This document shows, piece after piece, positions 34,851-42,386 of a DNA stretch of 64,000 bases. The notes under the pieces were generated by a model. The model was not told the DNA's origin and searched no databases. It saw only the letters and a program-made list of their open reading frames with translations. Numbering within the stretch: the stretch's first letter is position 1; each line of letters begins with the position of its first letter. The position numbers were made by a program, and so were the translations under genes. The stretch comes from Gammaproteobacteria bacterium (GTDB lineage: Bacteria; Pseudomonadota; Gammaproteobacteria; JAABTG01): assembly GCA_034522055.1 (NCBI GenBank), contig JAXHLS010000002.1, positions 2,871,549-2,935,548 of the forward strand, written 5' to 3'.

Positions 34851-36677
34851 ATGACCGATTCACCCGCTCCCATTCATTACCGTATCCACCCCGGCGATCC
34901 GGCCGCCCATGTCTTCGAGGTGGAATGCCGGGTAGCGGAGCCGGCGGCCGCGGGCCAGGTGTTCTCGCTCCCGGCCTGGATCCCGGGCAGCTACATGATC
35001 CGGGATTTCGCCCGCAACGTTTTGAGTTTCACCGCCGCCTCCGCCGCGGGTCCTGTCGGTGTGAAGAAGCTGGACAAACAGACCTGGCAATGCGATGCGG
35101 TGGCGGGCGAGCTGACGGTGCGCTACCGGATCTATGCCTGGGAGTTGACGGTGCGGGCCGCCCATCTCGATACCACCCACGGCTATTTCAACGGTACCAG
35201 CGTCTTCATGGCGGTGGCGGGCCGGGAGGCCTCGGCCTGCACCGTGGATATCGAGGCCGGTGACCATCCGGCCTGTGATCGCTGGCGGGTGGCCACCGGC
35301 CTGCCGCGCCGCGAGGGCGAACGGGAGTGCTTCGGGCGCTTCGCCGCCGCGGACTACGAGGAGCTGGTGGATTGTCCGGTGGAGATGGGGGAGTTCCGGC
35401 TGCTGCGCTTCGAGGCCCGGGGCGTGCCCCATCGCGTGGCCATCACAGGCCGCCACCGCCTGGACGAGGCGCGCCTGCGGCGGGACCTGCGGACCATCTG
35501 CGAGCACCACATGGACTTCTTCGGTGCGCCGCCCCCCATTGCGGACTACCTGTTTCTCATCACCGTGGTGGGGGAGGGCTATGGTGGCCTCGAGCACCGC
35601 AATTCCAGCAGCCTGCTGTGCCGGCGGCAGAGCCTGCCCGCCCCCGGTGCGGTGGAGGTCAACGACGATTACCTGGAGTTTCTCGGCCTGGCGAGCCACG
35701 AGTATTTCCATACGTGGAACGTCAAGCGTATCCGGCCGGCGGCCTTCAACCCCCTGGACCTCAGTCGCGAGGTCCATACCCGGCTGCTGTGGGTGTTCGA
35801 GGGCTTCACCTCTTACTATGACGACCTCGCCCTGGCGCGCTGCGGCCTCGTCGACGAGGCCCGTTATCTGGAAGTGCTGGGACGTACCGCCACCCGGGTG
35901 TGGCGGGGGCAGGGGCGCTTTATGCAGAGCGTCGCCGAGTCCAGCTTCGATGCCTGGACCCGCTTCTACAAGCAGGACGAGAACGCCCCCAATGCCATCG
36001 TCAGCTACTACACCAAGGGGGCCCTGCTGGCCCTGGCCCTGGACCTGCGGCTGCGTCGGGACAGCGGTGGTGCCCGCAGCCTCGATGACGTCATGGCCTT
36101 GCTCTGGCAGCGCCACGGCCGGCCCGGCTTGGGGGTGGCGGAGGACGCCCTGGAGTCCCTGACCGCCGAGGTGGCGGGCAAAGACCTGGGGGACTTTTTC
36201 GCGCGCTATGTCTACGGCACCGAGGATCCGCCCCTGGCCGAGCTGCTGGCCCCCATGGGCATCGCCTTCCACACCCGTCCCGCCGCCTCCCAGGCCGACC
36301 GTGGCGGCACCGTGGGGGACGAGGCGGCGCCGTTGCGGGCGACCCTGGGGGTGCGGGTAGTGGCGGATCCCCTGGGGACCAGGGTCAGCCACGTCGTTGC
36401 CGGCCAGGCGGCGCAGCGGGCCGGGGTGGCCGCCGGCGATATCATCATGGCGGTGGATGGTCTGCGGGTGAGCGCCGACACCCTGGAGACCGAGGTCGGC
36501 GATCATGCCCCCGGGGCGGAGGTGACCGTCCACCTGTTCAGGAACGATGAACTCATGGCCTTCACCGCGGTGCTGCAGGCGGCTCCCGCCGATACCGTCT
36601 ATCTGACGGTGGATGAGAATGACGAGGCGGGGGCATTGGCACGGCGGTCCTGGCTCGGCGGGGGTGATGGGCCGTGA
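34851..36677 (+). CDS. M61-family glycyl aminopeptidase with PDZ domain
   Basis: The 608-residue protein has the M61 N-terminal beta domain (SLPAWIPGSYMIRDFARNV) and the zinc-peptidase core with GYGGLEHRNSS and the HExxH-type motif SHEYFHTWNVKRIRP. A downstream glutamate in WVFEGFTSYYDD supplies the third zinc ligand region. A PDZ domain lies at the C-terminus (about residues 495-590, VSHVVAGQAAQRAGVAAGDI). M61 enzymes release N-terminal glycine or alanine. No signal peptide is evident with ATG 34851, which is favoured over 34773. It overlaps the next gene by four bases. Confidence 0.9.
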   Translation: MTDSPAPIHYRIHPGDPAAHVFEVECRVAEPAAAGQVFSLPAWIPGSYMIRDFARNVLSFTAASAAGPVGVKKLDKQTWQCDAVAGELTVRYRIYAWELTVRAAHLDTTHGYFNGTSVFMAVAGREASACTVDIEAGDHPACDRWRVATGLPRREGERECFGRFAAADYEELVDCPVEMGEFRLLRFEARGVPHRVAITGRHRLDEARLRRDLRTICEHHMDFFGAPPPIADYLFLITVVGEGYGGLEHRNSSSLLCRRQSLPAPGAVEVNDDYLEFLGLASHEYFHTWNVKRIRPAAFNPLDLSREVHTRLLWVFEGFTSYYDDLALARCGLVDEARYLEVLGRTATRVWRGQGRFMQSVAESSFDAWTRFYKQDENAPNAIVSYYTKGALLALALDLRLRRDSGGARSLDDVMALLWQRHGRPGLGVAEDALESLTAEVAGKDLGDFFARYVYGTEDPPLAELLAPMGIAFHTRPAASQADRGGTVGDEAAPLRATLGVRVVADPLGTRVSHVVAGQAAQRAGVAAGDIIMAVDGLRVSADTLETEVGDHAPGAEVTVHLFRNDELMAFTAVLQAAPADTVYLTVDENDEAGALARRSWLGGGDGP

Positions 36678-37267
36678 AACCCTTCTCCGAGGCCTGCGAG
36701 CAGAACAAGGGACCCATCCTGGAGGTGTTGCGGGAGGCCTTTCGCGAGCGCCGTCGGGTGCTGGAGATCGGCAGTGGCACGGGACAGCACGCCGCCTTTT
36801 TCCCGGCCGCGCTGCCTCATCTCCAGTGGCTGCCCTCGGACCGGGCCGAGAATCTGGAGGGTATCCACCTGTGGGTGACGGAGGCCCGACTGGCCAACGT
36901 GGCGGTTCCCGTGGAACTGGACGTCCATGGCTCGCCATGGCCCGTGGCCGGGGTTGACGGGGTGTTCAGCGCCAACACCGCCCATATCATGGATGAGGCG
37001 ACCGTCGCCATCATGTTCGCCGGTGTGGGCCGGTTGCTGGAAGGCGGCGGTACCTTCGTGCTCTACGGCCCGTTCAACTACGGCGGGCAATACACCAGCG
37101 ACAGCAATGCCCGTTTCGATCAATGGCTGAAGGCGCGGGACCCCGCCATGGGGATCAAGGACTTCGAGGATCTGGATGCCCTGGCGACGGGCGCCGGCAT
37201 GGAACTGGCAGGCGACCATGCCATGCCCGCCAACAACCGCTCCCTGGTCTGGTGCCGGCGGGCATGA
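36674..37267 (+). CDS. DUF938 protein, predicted SAM-dependent methyltransferase
   Basis: The 197-residue protein begins with the DUF938 signature (FSEACEQNKGPILEVL) and has a Rossmann methyltransferase motif I, RVLEIGSGTGQHAAFF. An acidic residue at LPSDRAEN would contact the SAM ribose, and VFSANTAHIM and YGPFNYGGQYTSDSNARFD are conserved in the family. It starts at GTG 36674 within the stop of the M61 gene (GTGA overlap). The substrate of DUF938 proteins is unknown to me. Confidence 0.85.
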   Translation: MKPFSEACEQNKGPILEVLREAFRERRRVLEIGSGTGQHAAFFPAALPHLQWLPSDRAENLEGIHLWVTEARLANVAVPVELDVHGSPWPVAGVDGVFSANTAHIMDEATVAIMFAGVGRLLEGGGTFVLYGPFNYGGQYTSDSNARFDQWLKARDPAMGIKDFEDLDALATGAGMELAGDHAMPANNRSLVWCRRA

Positions 37268-37376
37268 TGGCCTACGACGCGGCGGCAACCCGCAGTGGGC
37301 GGCCCATGACGCGCGCCGCGGTAAATCCCTCGCCATGGCCTTAGAATAGGCCCATGCAAATCGAAGCCATCAACCC

Positions 37377-38492
37377 ATGACGGCCCCATCATCCGCCTCC
37401 CCGGACGCCGCCGACCGGCGGGACGAGGTGTTGAACGTCGAGGCCCTCGCCCAACTCGGCCACAACGAGACGGTGCGGGTGATGCCCATCCCCGATGCCA
37501 CCAGTGAGGCCTTCGACCAGACCCTGGCGGTCATCGACCTCAGGGCGGAGCACGGCGAGGTCGCCGGCCCTGACGACGCGGAGGCCCTGGCCGCGCCGCG
37601 GGACGGGGACCTGCGTACCGTCTACAAGTTCGCCAGCATCCTCGGCGGGTACGACGCTTTCAACGATCTCACGCGCAGCGATTCCCCCACCATTCGCCTC
37701 ATCGCCACCTTTCGCGAGGTGATCAAGGAACGGGATCTTACGAGCGACGAGATCGGGCGTCTGGAGGATATCCACCACCAGCTCAAGCAGGCCGTGGACC
37801 GTACCCGCCAGCGCTATCGGGAGACTCATTTCGAGGGCCTCACCACGGAGGAGATAAAAGAACTCCATGCCCTGGTGAGCCGGGCGCGGGACATGGCCAA
37901 CGAGGTGAATCTCATCATCGGCGAGAACCTCATGAAGCAGATCCGCCAGGCGGTGGAGCGCCTCAACGTCATTCGTCTCAAGGCCCTCGGCGTGGAGCGC
38001 TCCGTATCCGGCATCTTCCTGGTGGACGACGAGGTGATGTATATCCCCGAAGAGGAACTCGCCGCATCCATCAACACGATCTTCCGCGGGGTGGGCAATC
38101 CCCACCTGGCCAACAACATCGACGGCGTACTACTGCTGGCCGCCCGCAACGTGCTCATCGAGGTGGTGTCCTTCTACGCCTATTATGGCAAGCACCAGAT
38201 CTATCAGCTCTTCAAGGTCAACAGCGCGGTGGACAGGCAGCGGGTCACTCTGCGCATCCGCAACGAGATCCGTAAGATCCTGCGGGCCTGCAAGGAGGAC
38301 AACAAGCTGGTGCTGACCCGTGTCATGGCCAAGGAGGAGGAACGGCTCGACATGTCCATCGAGGCCATCATGCGGGAGGCGGAGAAGTCGGCGGTGGAGG
38401 CGGTCATCCGCATCCTGCCCCCCGAGGCGCCGCCGCCCCCACCCCGCAAGAAAAAGTGGTACCAGCGCCTGTTCGGTTGGCTGGGAGACTGA
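37377..38492 (+). CDS. unrecognised 371-residue helical protein
   Basis: I do not recognise this gene. The product is hydrophilic and largely alpha-helical by composition, with coiled-coil-like charge patterns (RLEDIHHQLKQAVDRTRQRY; ELHALVSRARDMANEVNLII). A middle region has GVERSVSGIFLVDDEVMYIP and a hydrophobic patch at LLAARNVLIEVVSFYAYYG. The end is proline-rich and then basic/aromatic (PPPPPRKKKWYQRLFGWLGD), resembling an amphipathic membrane-binding tail. There is no signal peptide. It stands 34 bases upstream of mtnB but encodes no methionine-salvage domain. Codon use looks native, so it is probably a real lineage-specific gene. Confidence 0.75.
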   Translation: MTAPSSASPDAADRRDEVLNVEALAQLGHNETVRVMPIPDATSEAFDQTLAVIDLRAEHGEVAGPDDAEALAAPRDGDLRTVYKFASILGGYDAFNDLTRSDSPTIRLIATFREVIKERDLTSDEIGRLEDIHHQLKQAVDRTRQRYRETHFEGLTTEEIKELHALVSRARDMANEVNLIIGENLMKQIRQAVERLNVIRLKALGVERSVSGIFLVDDEVMYIPEEELAASINTIFRGVGNPHLANNIDGVLLLAARNVLIEVVSFYAYYGKHQIYQLFKVNSAVDRQRVTLRIRNEIRKILRACKEDNKLVLTRVMAKEEERLDMSIEAIMREAEKSAVEAVIRILPPEAPPPPPRKKKWYQRLFGWLGD

Positions 38493-38526
38493 CGCGGGCA
38501 CCGCGCCCCCATCCGGCGGAGACACC

Positions 38527-39153
38527 ATGGATCATTTGCAAGGGGCATTCTATGAACGCGCGGCGGAACTCATCGCCGCGGGACAACGGCTCTACGAACG
38601 CGGCTGGCTGCCGGCCACCAGCGGCAACCTGTCCGCGCGGCTGGACCCCAGCCGCTTCGCCATCACGGTGTCCGGCGCCCCCAAGGGCGCCCTTACGAAC
38701 CAGGACATCATGGCCGTCAACGAGAAGGGGCATGCCCTGGAGCCGGGCGTGCGGCCCTCGGCGGAGACCCTGCTCCACGTCGCCCTGTACCTGGCGGATC
38801 CGGCGGTGGCTGCCGTACTCCACGTCCATTCCCCCGGCGCCACCGTCCTGTCCCTGGCGACCCCCGGCGACCATGTGCGGATCGAGGGCTACGAACTCAT
38901 CAAGGCCTTTCCCGGCCACGCCAGCCATGACGAGGTGCTGGACGTCCCCATCTTCGACAACGACCAGCATATCCCGCGCCTCGTGGAGGCCGTAAGGGCC
39001 CGTCTCGGCGCGAACCCGGCGGTACCGGGATATCTGATCCGCGGCCACGGTCTATACGCCTGGGGCCCCGACATCGCCCGCACCATGCACTACCTCGAAG
39101 CCTTCGATTTCCTCTTCAACTGCCAACTGCAAATGGGGGCAAGCCAGCCATGA
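38527..39153 (+). CDS. mtnB: methylthioribulose-1-phosphate dehydratase
   Basis: MtnB dehydrates 5-methylthioribulose-1-phosphate in the methionine salvage pathway. The 208-residue class II aldolase-like protein has LPATSGNLSARLD, the zinc histidines in LHVHSPGATVLS, and a later RGHGLYAWG with the third histidine. ATG 38527 with GGAG upstream is chosen; frame upstream of it is the previous gene out of phase. It overlaps mtnD by four bases, opening an mtnB-mtnD-mtnC operon. Confidence 0.94.
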   Translation: MDHLQGAFYERAAELIAAGQRLYERGWLPATSGNLSARLDPSRFAITVSGAPKGALTNQDIMAVNEKGHALEPGVRPSAETLLHVALYLADPAVAAVLHVHSPGATVLSLATPGDHVRIEGYELIKAFPGHASHDEVLDVPIFDNDQHIPRLVEAVRARLGANPAVPGYLIRGHGLYAWGPDIARTMHYLEAFDFLFNCQLQMGASQP

Positions 39154-39686
39154 CCGAGCTCAGGGTATACGACCAAGACGGGGCGTTGCGGGAGACCCAT
39201 GACGACCACGCCCGCATCGCGGAATTGTTGCTGGACGCGGGTATCCGCCTGGAACGCTGGCCCACCCGCTCCCTGGCAGCCACGGCCGGCCAGGACGAGG
39301 TGCTGGCCGCCTACGAACCGGAGGTGCAGGCGCTGGAGAACGAGTACGGCTTCCGCTCCGTGGACGTGGTGGCCCTGCGCCCGAACCATCCCGAGCGGGA
39401 GGCCATGCGGCACAAGTTCCTCGACGAGCACAGCCATGGCGACTTCGAGGTCCGGTTCTTCGTAGACGGCTCGGGCCTGTTCTATTTCCGTCTGGACGAT
39501 GGCGTCTACGGGCTGGAGTGCACCCAGGGCGATTTCATCAGCGTCCCCGCCGACACCCGCCACTGGTTCGACATGGGGCCGGAGCCGGATTTCAAGTGCA
39601 TCCGCTTCTTCACCGTGCCCGACGGCTGGGTGGCGGAATTCACCGGCGACACCGTGGCCTCCCGCTACCCCCGTTACCGTGAATGA
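39150..39686 (+). CDS. mtnD: acireductone dioxygenase
   Basis: This 178-residue cupin oxidises acireductone to 2-keto-4-methylthiobutyrate and formate with iron, or off-pathway with nickel. The metal ligands are visible in EHSHGDFEVRFFVDGSG (two His, one Glu) and VPADTRHWFDMG (His). It overlaps mtnB by four bases at its start and mtnC by eight at its end, so the three enzymes are translationally coupled. Confidence 0.95.
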   Translation: MTELRVYDQDGALRETHDDHARIAELLLDAGIRLERWPTRSLAATAGQDEVLAAYEPEVQALENEYGFRSVDVVALRPNHPEREAMRHKFLDEHSHGDFEVRFFVDGSGLFYFRLDDGVYGLECTQGDFISVPADTRHWFDMGPEPDFKCIRFFTVPDGWVAEFTGDTVASRYPRYRE

Positions 39687-40389
39687 GGCGGATGGCCGGG
39701 GCGTAGCGGCGGTCCTCACGGATATCGAAGGCACCACGTCTTCCATCAGCTTCGTCAAAGAGGTGTTGTTCCCCTACGCTCGGGAGCGCATGGAGGACTT
39801 CATCGCCCGCCACGGCGCCGAGGAGTCCGTGCGCCGCCAGCTCGATGCCGTGCGGGAGGCCGTGGGAGTGCCCCTGGAGGATCACTTGGAGGATGCCGAG
39901 GTGGCCCGGGTGCTGTGCGGCTGGATCGACGAGGACCGTAAGGCCACACCGCTCAAGGCCCTGCAGGGCATGATCTGGCAGGAGGGCTACGAGCAGGGAG
40001 ACTATCGGGCCCATGTCTACGACGACGCGGTGGCCCGCCTGCGCCGCTGGCACGCGGACGGGGTGCCGCTGTTCGTCTACTCCTCCGGCTCCGTGCAGGC
40101 CCAGCGGCTCTTCTTCGCCCACACCACCGCGGGCGACCTGACACCCCTGTTCAGCGGCTATTTCGATACCACCACCGGCCCCAAGCAGGCGCCCGAGTCA
40201 TACCACGCCATCGCCAACGCCACGGCCCGGGCGCCGGGGCAGATCCTGTTCCTCTCCGACGTGGTGGGCGAGCTGGACGCCGCCCGCGCCGCCGGCATGG
40301 CCACCTGCCTGGTGGACCGTACGGCCACCCTGACCGCATCCGACCCCCATCCCGTGGTCCACACCTTCGACGCCATTCCCTGTCCCTGA
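39679..40389 (+). CDS. mtnC: enolase-phosphatase E1
   Basis: MtnC is a HAD-family enzyme that enolises and dephosphorylates 2,3-diketo-5-methylthiopentyl-1-phosphate. The 236-residue product has the HAD motif I variant LTDIEGTTSSISFVKEVLFPY, motif II VYSSGSVQAQ, and motif III/IV FSGYFDTTTGPKQAPESY with FLSDVVGELDAARAAG. GTG 39679 is the start that gives the family N-terminus and lies inside mtnD. A separate mtnA and mtnK or mtnP must be elsewhere in the genome. An IS remnant follows directly. Confidence 0.93.
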   Translation: MNEADGRGVAAVLTDIEGTTSSISFVKEVLFPYARERMEDFIARHGAEESVRRQLDAVREAVGVPLEDHLEDAEVARVLCGWIDEDRKATPLKALQGMIWQEGYEQGDYRAHVYDDAVARLRRWHADGVPLFVYSSGSVQAQRLFFAHTTAGDLTPLFSGYFDTTTGPKQAPESYHAIANATARAPGQILFLSDVVGELDAARAAGMATCLVDRTATLTASDPHPVVHTFDAIPCP

Positions 40390-40496
40390 GGAACGCCCTG
40401 TCCCAGGTCCACCGGAGCCCCGCCTTTGCCCCGGTCGGCGACAGGCGCCCCGGGGGTGCCGGCGAAGCGCACCCCAACAGCCGAGACCAAAGCGAG

Positions 40497-40683
40497 CCGA
40501 CGCACGCTTGATGACGGTACCCCGGTGCATAGCTTCCACATGCTGGCCACCGAGCTGTCGACCATTGTGCGCAACACCTTTCGTACCCCCGATGCCGGCG
40601 CCGATGCGCCGACCTTTGACCTGACCACCGTGGCCACCGCCCAGCAGCGCGCACTGGACTTCGCCCGACAGTTCACCATGTAG
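40497..40683 (+). pseudogene. transposase C-terminal fragment (IS1634/IS4-like)
   Basis: The frame ending at 40683 reads RTLDDGTPVHSFHMLATELS, then TIVRNTFRTPDAGADAPTFD and LTTVATAQQRALDFARQF. This resembles the C-terminal tail of IS1634-type DDE transposases (the HSFxTLLxxLxTIxxNT segment). The catalytic domain is missing and the upstream frame reads as non-coding. It marks an insertion that was later deleted. Confidence 0.5.
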
Positions 40684-40768
40684 ACAGAACGCTGCACCCG
40701 CATTCAAGCTAACTGCTGGAATCGGCGAGCAAACTCGGATCGCTGGTGTAGGAACTTCAGTTTACGGC

Positions 40769-40906
40769 ATGAAGGCCACTTCCTGGTTGACGCAACGGCT
40801 ATCAAACGTGATCAAACTGGCGGCCGACGCGGGTCACGACGACCTCCGGATGCTTGCCAGATACGACCATCGCCGCGCGGGAGATCTGGCGCGGAAACTC
40901 GAATGA
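40769..40906 (+). pseudogene. possible tyrosine-recombinase C-terminal fragment
   Basis: A 45-residue frame ends LAADAGHDDLRMLARYDHRR followed by AGDLARKLE. The GH-x(6-8)-ARYDHR pattern is like the last part of phage-type integrases, where the tyrosine is the nucleophile. Nothing upstream encodes the rest of such a protein. Short and unconfirmed. Confidence 0.35.
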
Positions 40907-40940
40907 TTCTAGGCGACCTTCGCCACGGAGATGTCCTCGA

Positions 40941-41327
40941 TTACCACGCCCGCCCCAAGACCGCCAGGGCCGCAACCACGCCATCTATGCGGGAGGCATG
41001 ATCTGGGTCCACCAAGCGCCGCGCCGCACCCTCCGACACCGCGAGGCGCCGCGCCAGGTCGGCGTTGCCGACACCCTCATCCCGCATCGCGGATCGTAGG
41101 GCCAGTTTCGCCGCGACCAAGGGCACCACGAGGACCATGCGCTCCCCTCGTTTGGCGGGCGAGGGTAGCGGCACGTCCTGCCCAGCCAAAGCGTATCCCG
41201 CGAGTGCAGCGCCCAGGGCATCGCTCATGGCCTGTATCGTCTCATCCCGCGTCTTGCCATTGGTGACGGCCTCGGGCACGTCCCGCGCGGTGGCGAGGTA
41301 TTCCCCTTCGATTTTGCGCACTCGCAC
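40941..41327 (-). CDS. HicB-like antitoxin (orphan)
   Basis: The protein has a HicB RNase-H-like fold start (KIEGEYLATARDVPEAVTNG) and a C-terminal helix-turn-helix (NADLARRLAVSEGAARRLVD, then PDHASRIDGVVAALAVLG). This is the form of HicB antitoxins that bind DNA. No HicA mRNA-interferase gene is found next to it. The start is uncertain. GTG 41327 is the first usable codon; the family N-terminus would fall a few residues earlier, at an ATC preceding AGATAC, just where an R3 repeat begins. It may be truncated at both ends. Confidence 0.65.
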   Translation of the reverse strand: MRVRKIEGEYLATARDVPEAVTNGKTRDETIQAMSDALGAALAGYALAGQDVPLPSPAKRGERMVLVVPLVAAKLALRSAMRDEGVGNADLARRLAVSEGAARRLVDPDHASRIDGVVAALAVLGRAW

Positions 41328-41369
41328 GAGATAGATGTATCTGATTGGCTTGTCCTGATCAAAAAGGCT

Positions 41370-41668
41370 CCTCCGCAGAATTCGTGGATGTAGAAAGAAG
41401 AATATCCTCTCGTTAAGACAAGAAGGTCGGGCTGTAGGTCGGGCTTCAGCCCGACACCGAACGCTGGCGGGTGGTACCGACCCCGGGCAAGGTATGCGCG
41501 GCGGGTTTGAATGTCGGGATGAATCCCGACCTACATCCGTGCTAAAGGAATGGGCAGTGGGGGCGTTGTGTAGGTCGGGCTTCAGCCCGACAGCCCGCCG
41601 GTGGGGATTCCGACCCGGCGCGGGGTGCATGAGGCGGGGCCGAGTGTCGGGATGAAGCCCGATCTACA
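41370..41668. repeat. R3 copy followed by an array of REP-like stem-loops
   Basis: An R3 copy (41370-41417) is followed by at least four stem-loops. They read GTAGGTCGGGCTTCAGCCCG (about 41435, 41573) and TGTCGGGATGAATCCCGACC (about 41513, with the variant GATGAAGCCCGATC at about 41648). They alternate in orientation with spacers of 60-80 bases. The same stem-loop type occurs at 21378-21455 and 27141-27163. No gene is visible from 41328 to 41854. Confidence 0.78.
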
Positions 41669-41807
41669 TCCGTGCCAAAGGAATTTCATTCTTCATTTCC
41701 TGAAAATCCGGCGGTGGAGGTAATTCCAGATTTTTAGCCCGCTTCACCAAAGACCGATTAATGTTGAGATTCTAATCCGAATAAGGCGGGAATCGGAAAA
41801 TGTTTTT

Positions 41808-41848
41808 TTTGAGGATGGGCGGGTATACACCCGCCCGTCTATTTTTCC
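41808..41848 (+). terminator. stem-loop with T-tract
   Basis: GGGCGGGT-ATAC-ACCCGCCC (about 41817-41836) is a perfect eight-pair hairpin followed by GTCTATTTTTCCC on the plus strand. It is preceded by eight T residues. It lies just beyond the 3' end of the minus-strand gene 41855-42199, so it would terminate plus-strand transcription into that gene; for the minus strand the tract is A-rich. Confidence 0.55.
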
Positions 41849-41854
41849 CTTCGT

Positions 41855-42199
41855 TTAACGCTGGGACTCTTCCTGGTTGCCGCCGAAGGCCGAAATCGAA
41901 TCATCAGTGCCACTACCGGTTCCGACAAATTTAGCGATTTCCTCACCCGAGACATTCTCGCGCGCCTGGGTCACCGCCTGGGTCACATAGTGACCGGTCG
42001 CCGACTCGTCCTCATCCATGCAAGGATCCAAGGCCAAGTCCTCGGCGGAGACAGCGGCAGAAGCACCCGCCACAGCAGCCACGGCAGCCAAGTGAGACAA
42101 AACGCGCTTGGAACGGCTCACGGCCAGCAGTATCACGGCGGCGCCGGTCCGACGGGCGCGGTGGGGAAATGAAGCGTTGAGGTATTGACGTGCGTTCAT
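41855..42199 (-). CDS. small exported or membrane protein of unknown function
   Basis: The 114-residue product starts MNARQYLNASFPHRARRTGA. It carries two hydrophobic stretches (GAAVILLAV and LSHLAAVAAVAGASAAVSA), the second ending like a signal-peptidase site before EDLALDPCMDEDES. The rest is polar and acidic. I recognise no family. It is transcribed divergently from a winged-helix/TPR regulator 188 bases away, so it may be a target of that regulator. A GAGG sits upstream of ATG 42199. Confidence 0.55.
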   Translation of the reverse strand: MNARQYLNASFPHRARRTGAAVILLAVSRSKRVLSHLAAVAAVAGASAAVSAEDLALDPCMDEDESATGHYVTQAVTQARENVSGEEIAKFVGTGSGTDDSISAFGGNQEESQR

Positions 42200-42386
42200 G
42201 GGAGTATCCTCGGTCAGTGTCGTTGAGCAGTCTTGTCCGGGTGCCAGGGGCTCGATACGACGCTTTTTCCCTGGACCCGGGCTAGACTCTAGGCGGGGCC
42301 GAACGGATTCCCCTGACGGCGAGGTAAAGGTTGGCTCATCTTTTCCTAACGAAATTATTTCCTTTTTAATTCAGCAGGTTAACAAC

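Noticed and set aside
34860-36938. 692-codon open frame on the minus strand
   Set aside because: Antisense to the M61 peptidase gene with its intact zinc motif; composition typical of a shadow frame.
41420-41670. CRISPR array suspected from regularly spaced repeats
   Set aside because: The units are alternating-orientation stem-loops with irregular spacing and related spacers, also dispersed elsewhere; no cas genes are present.
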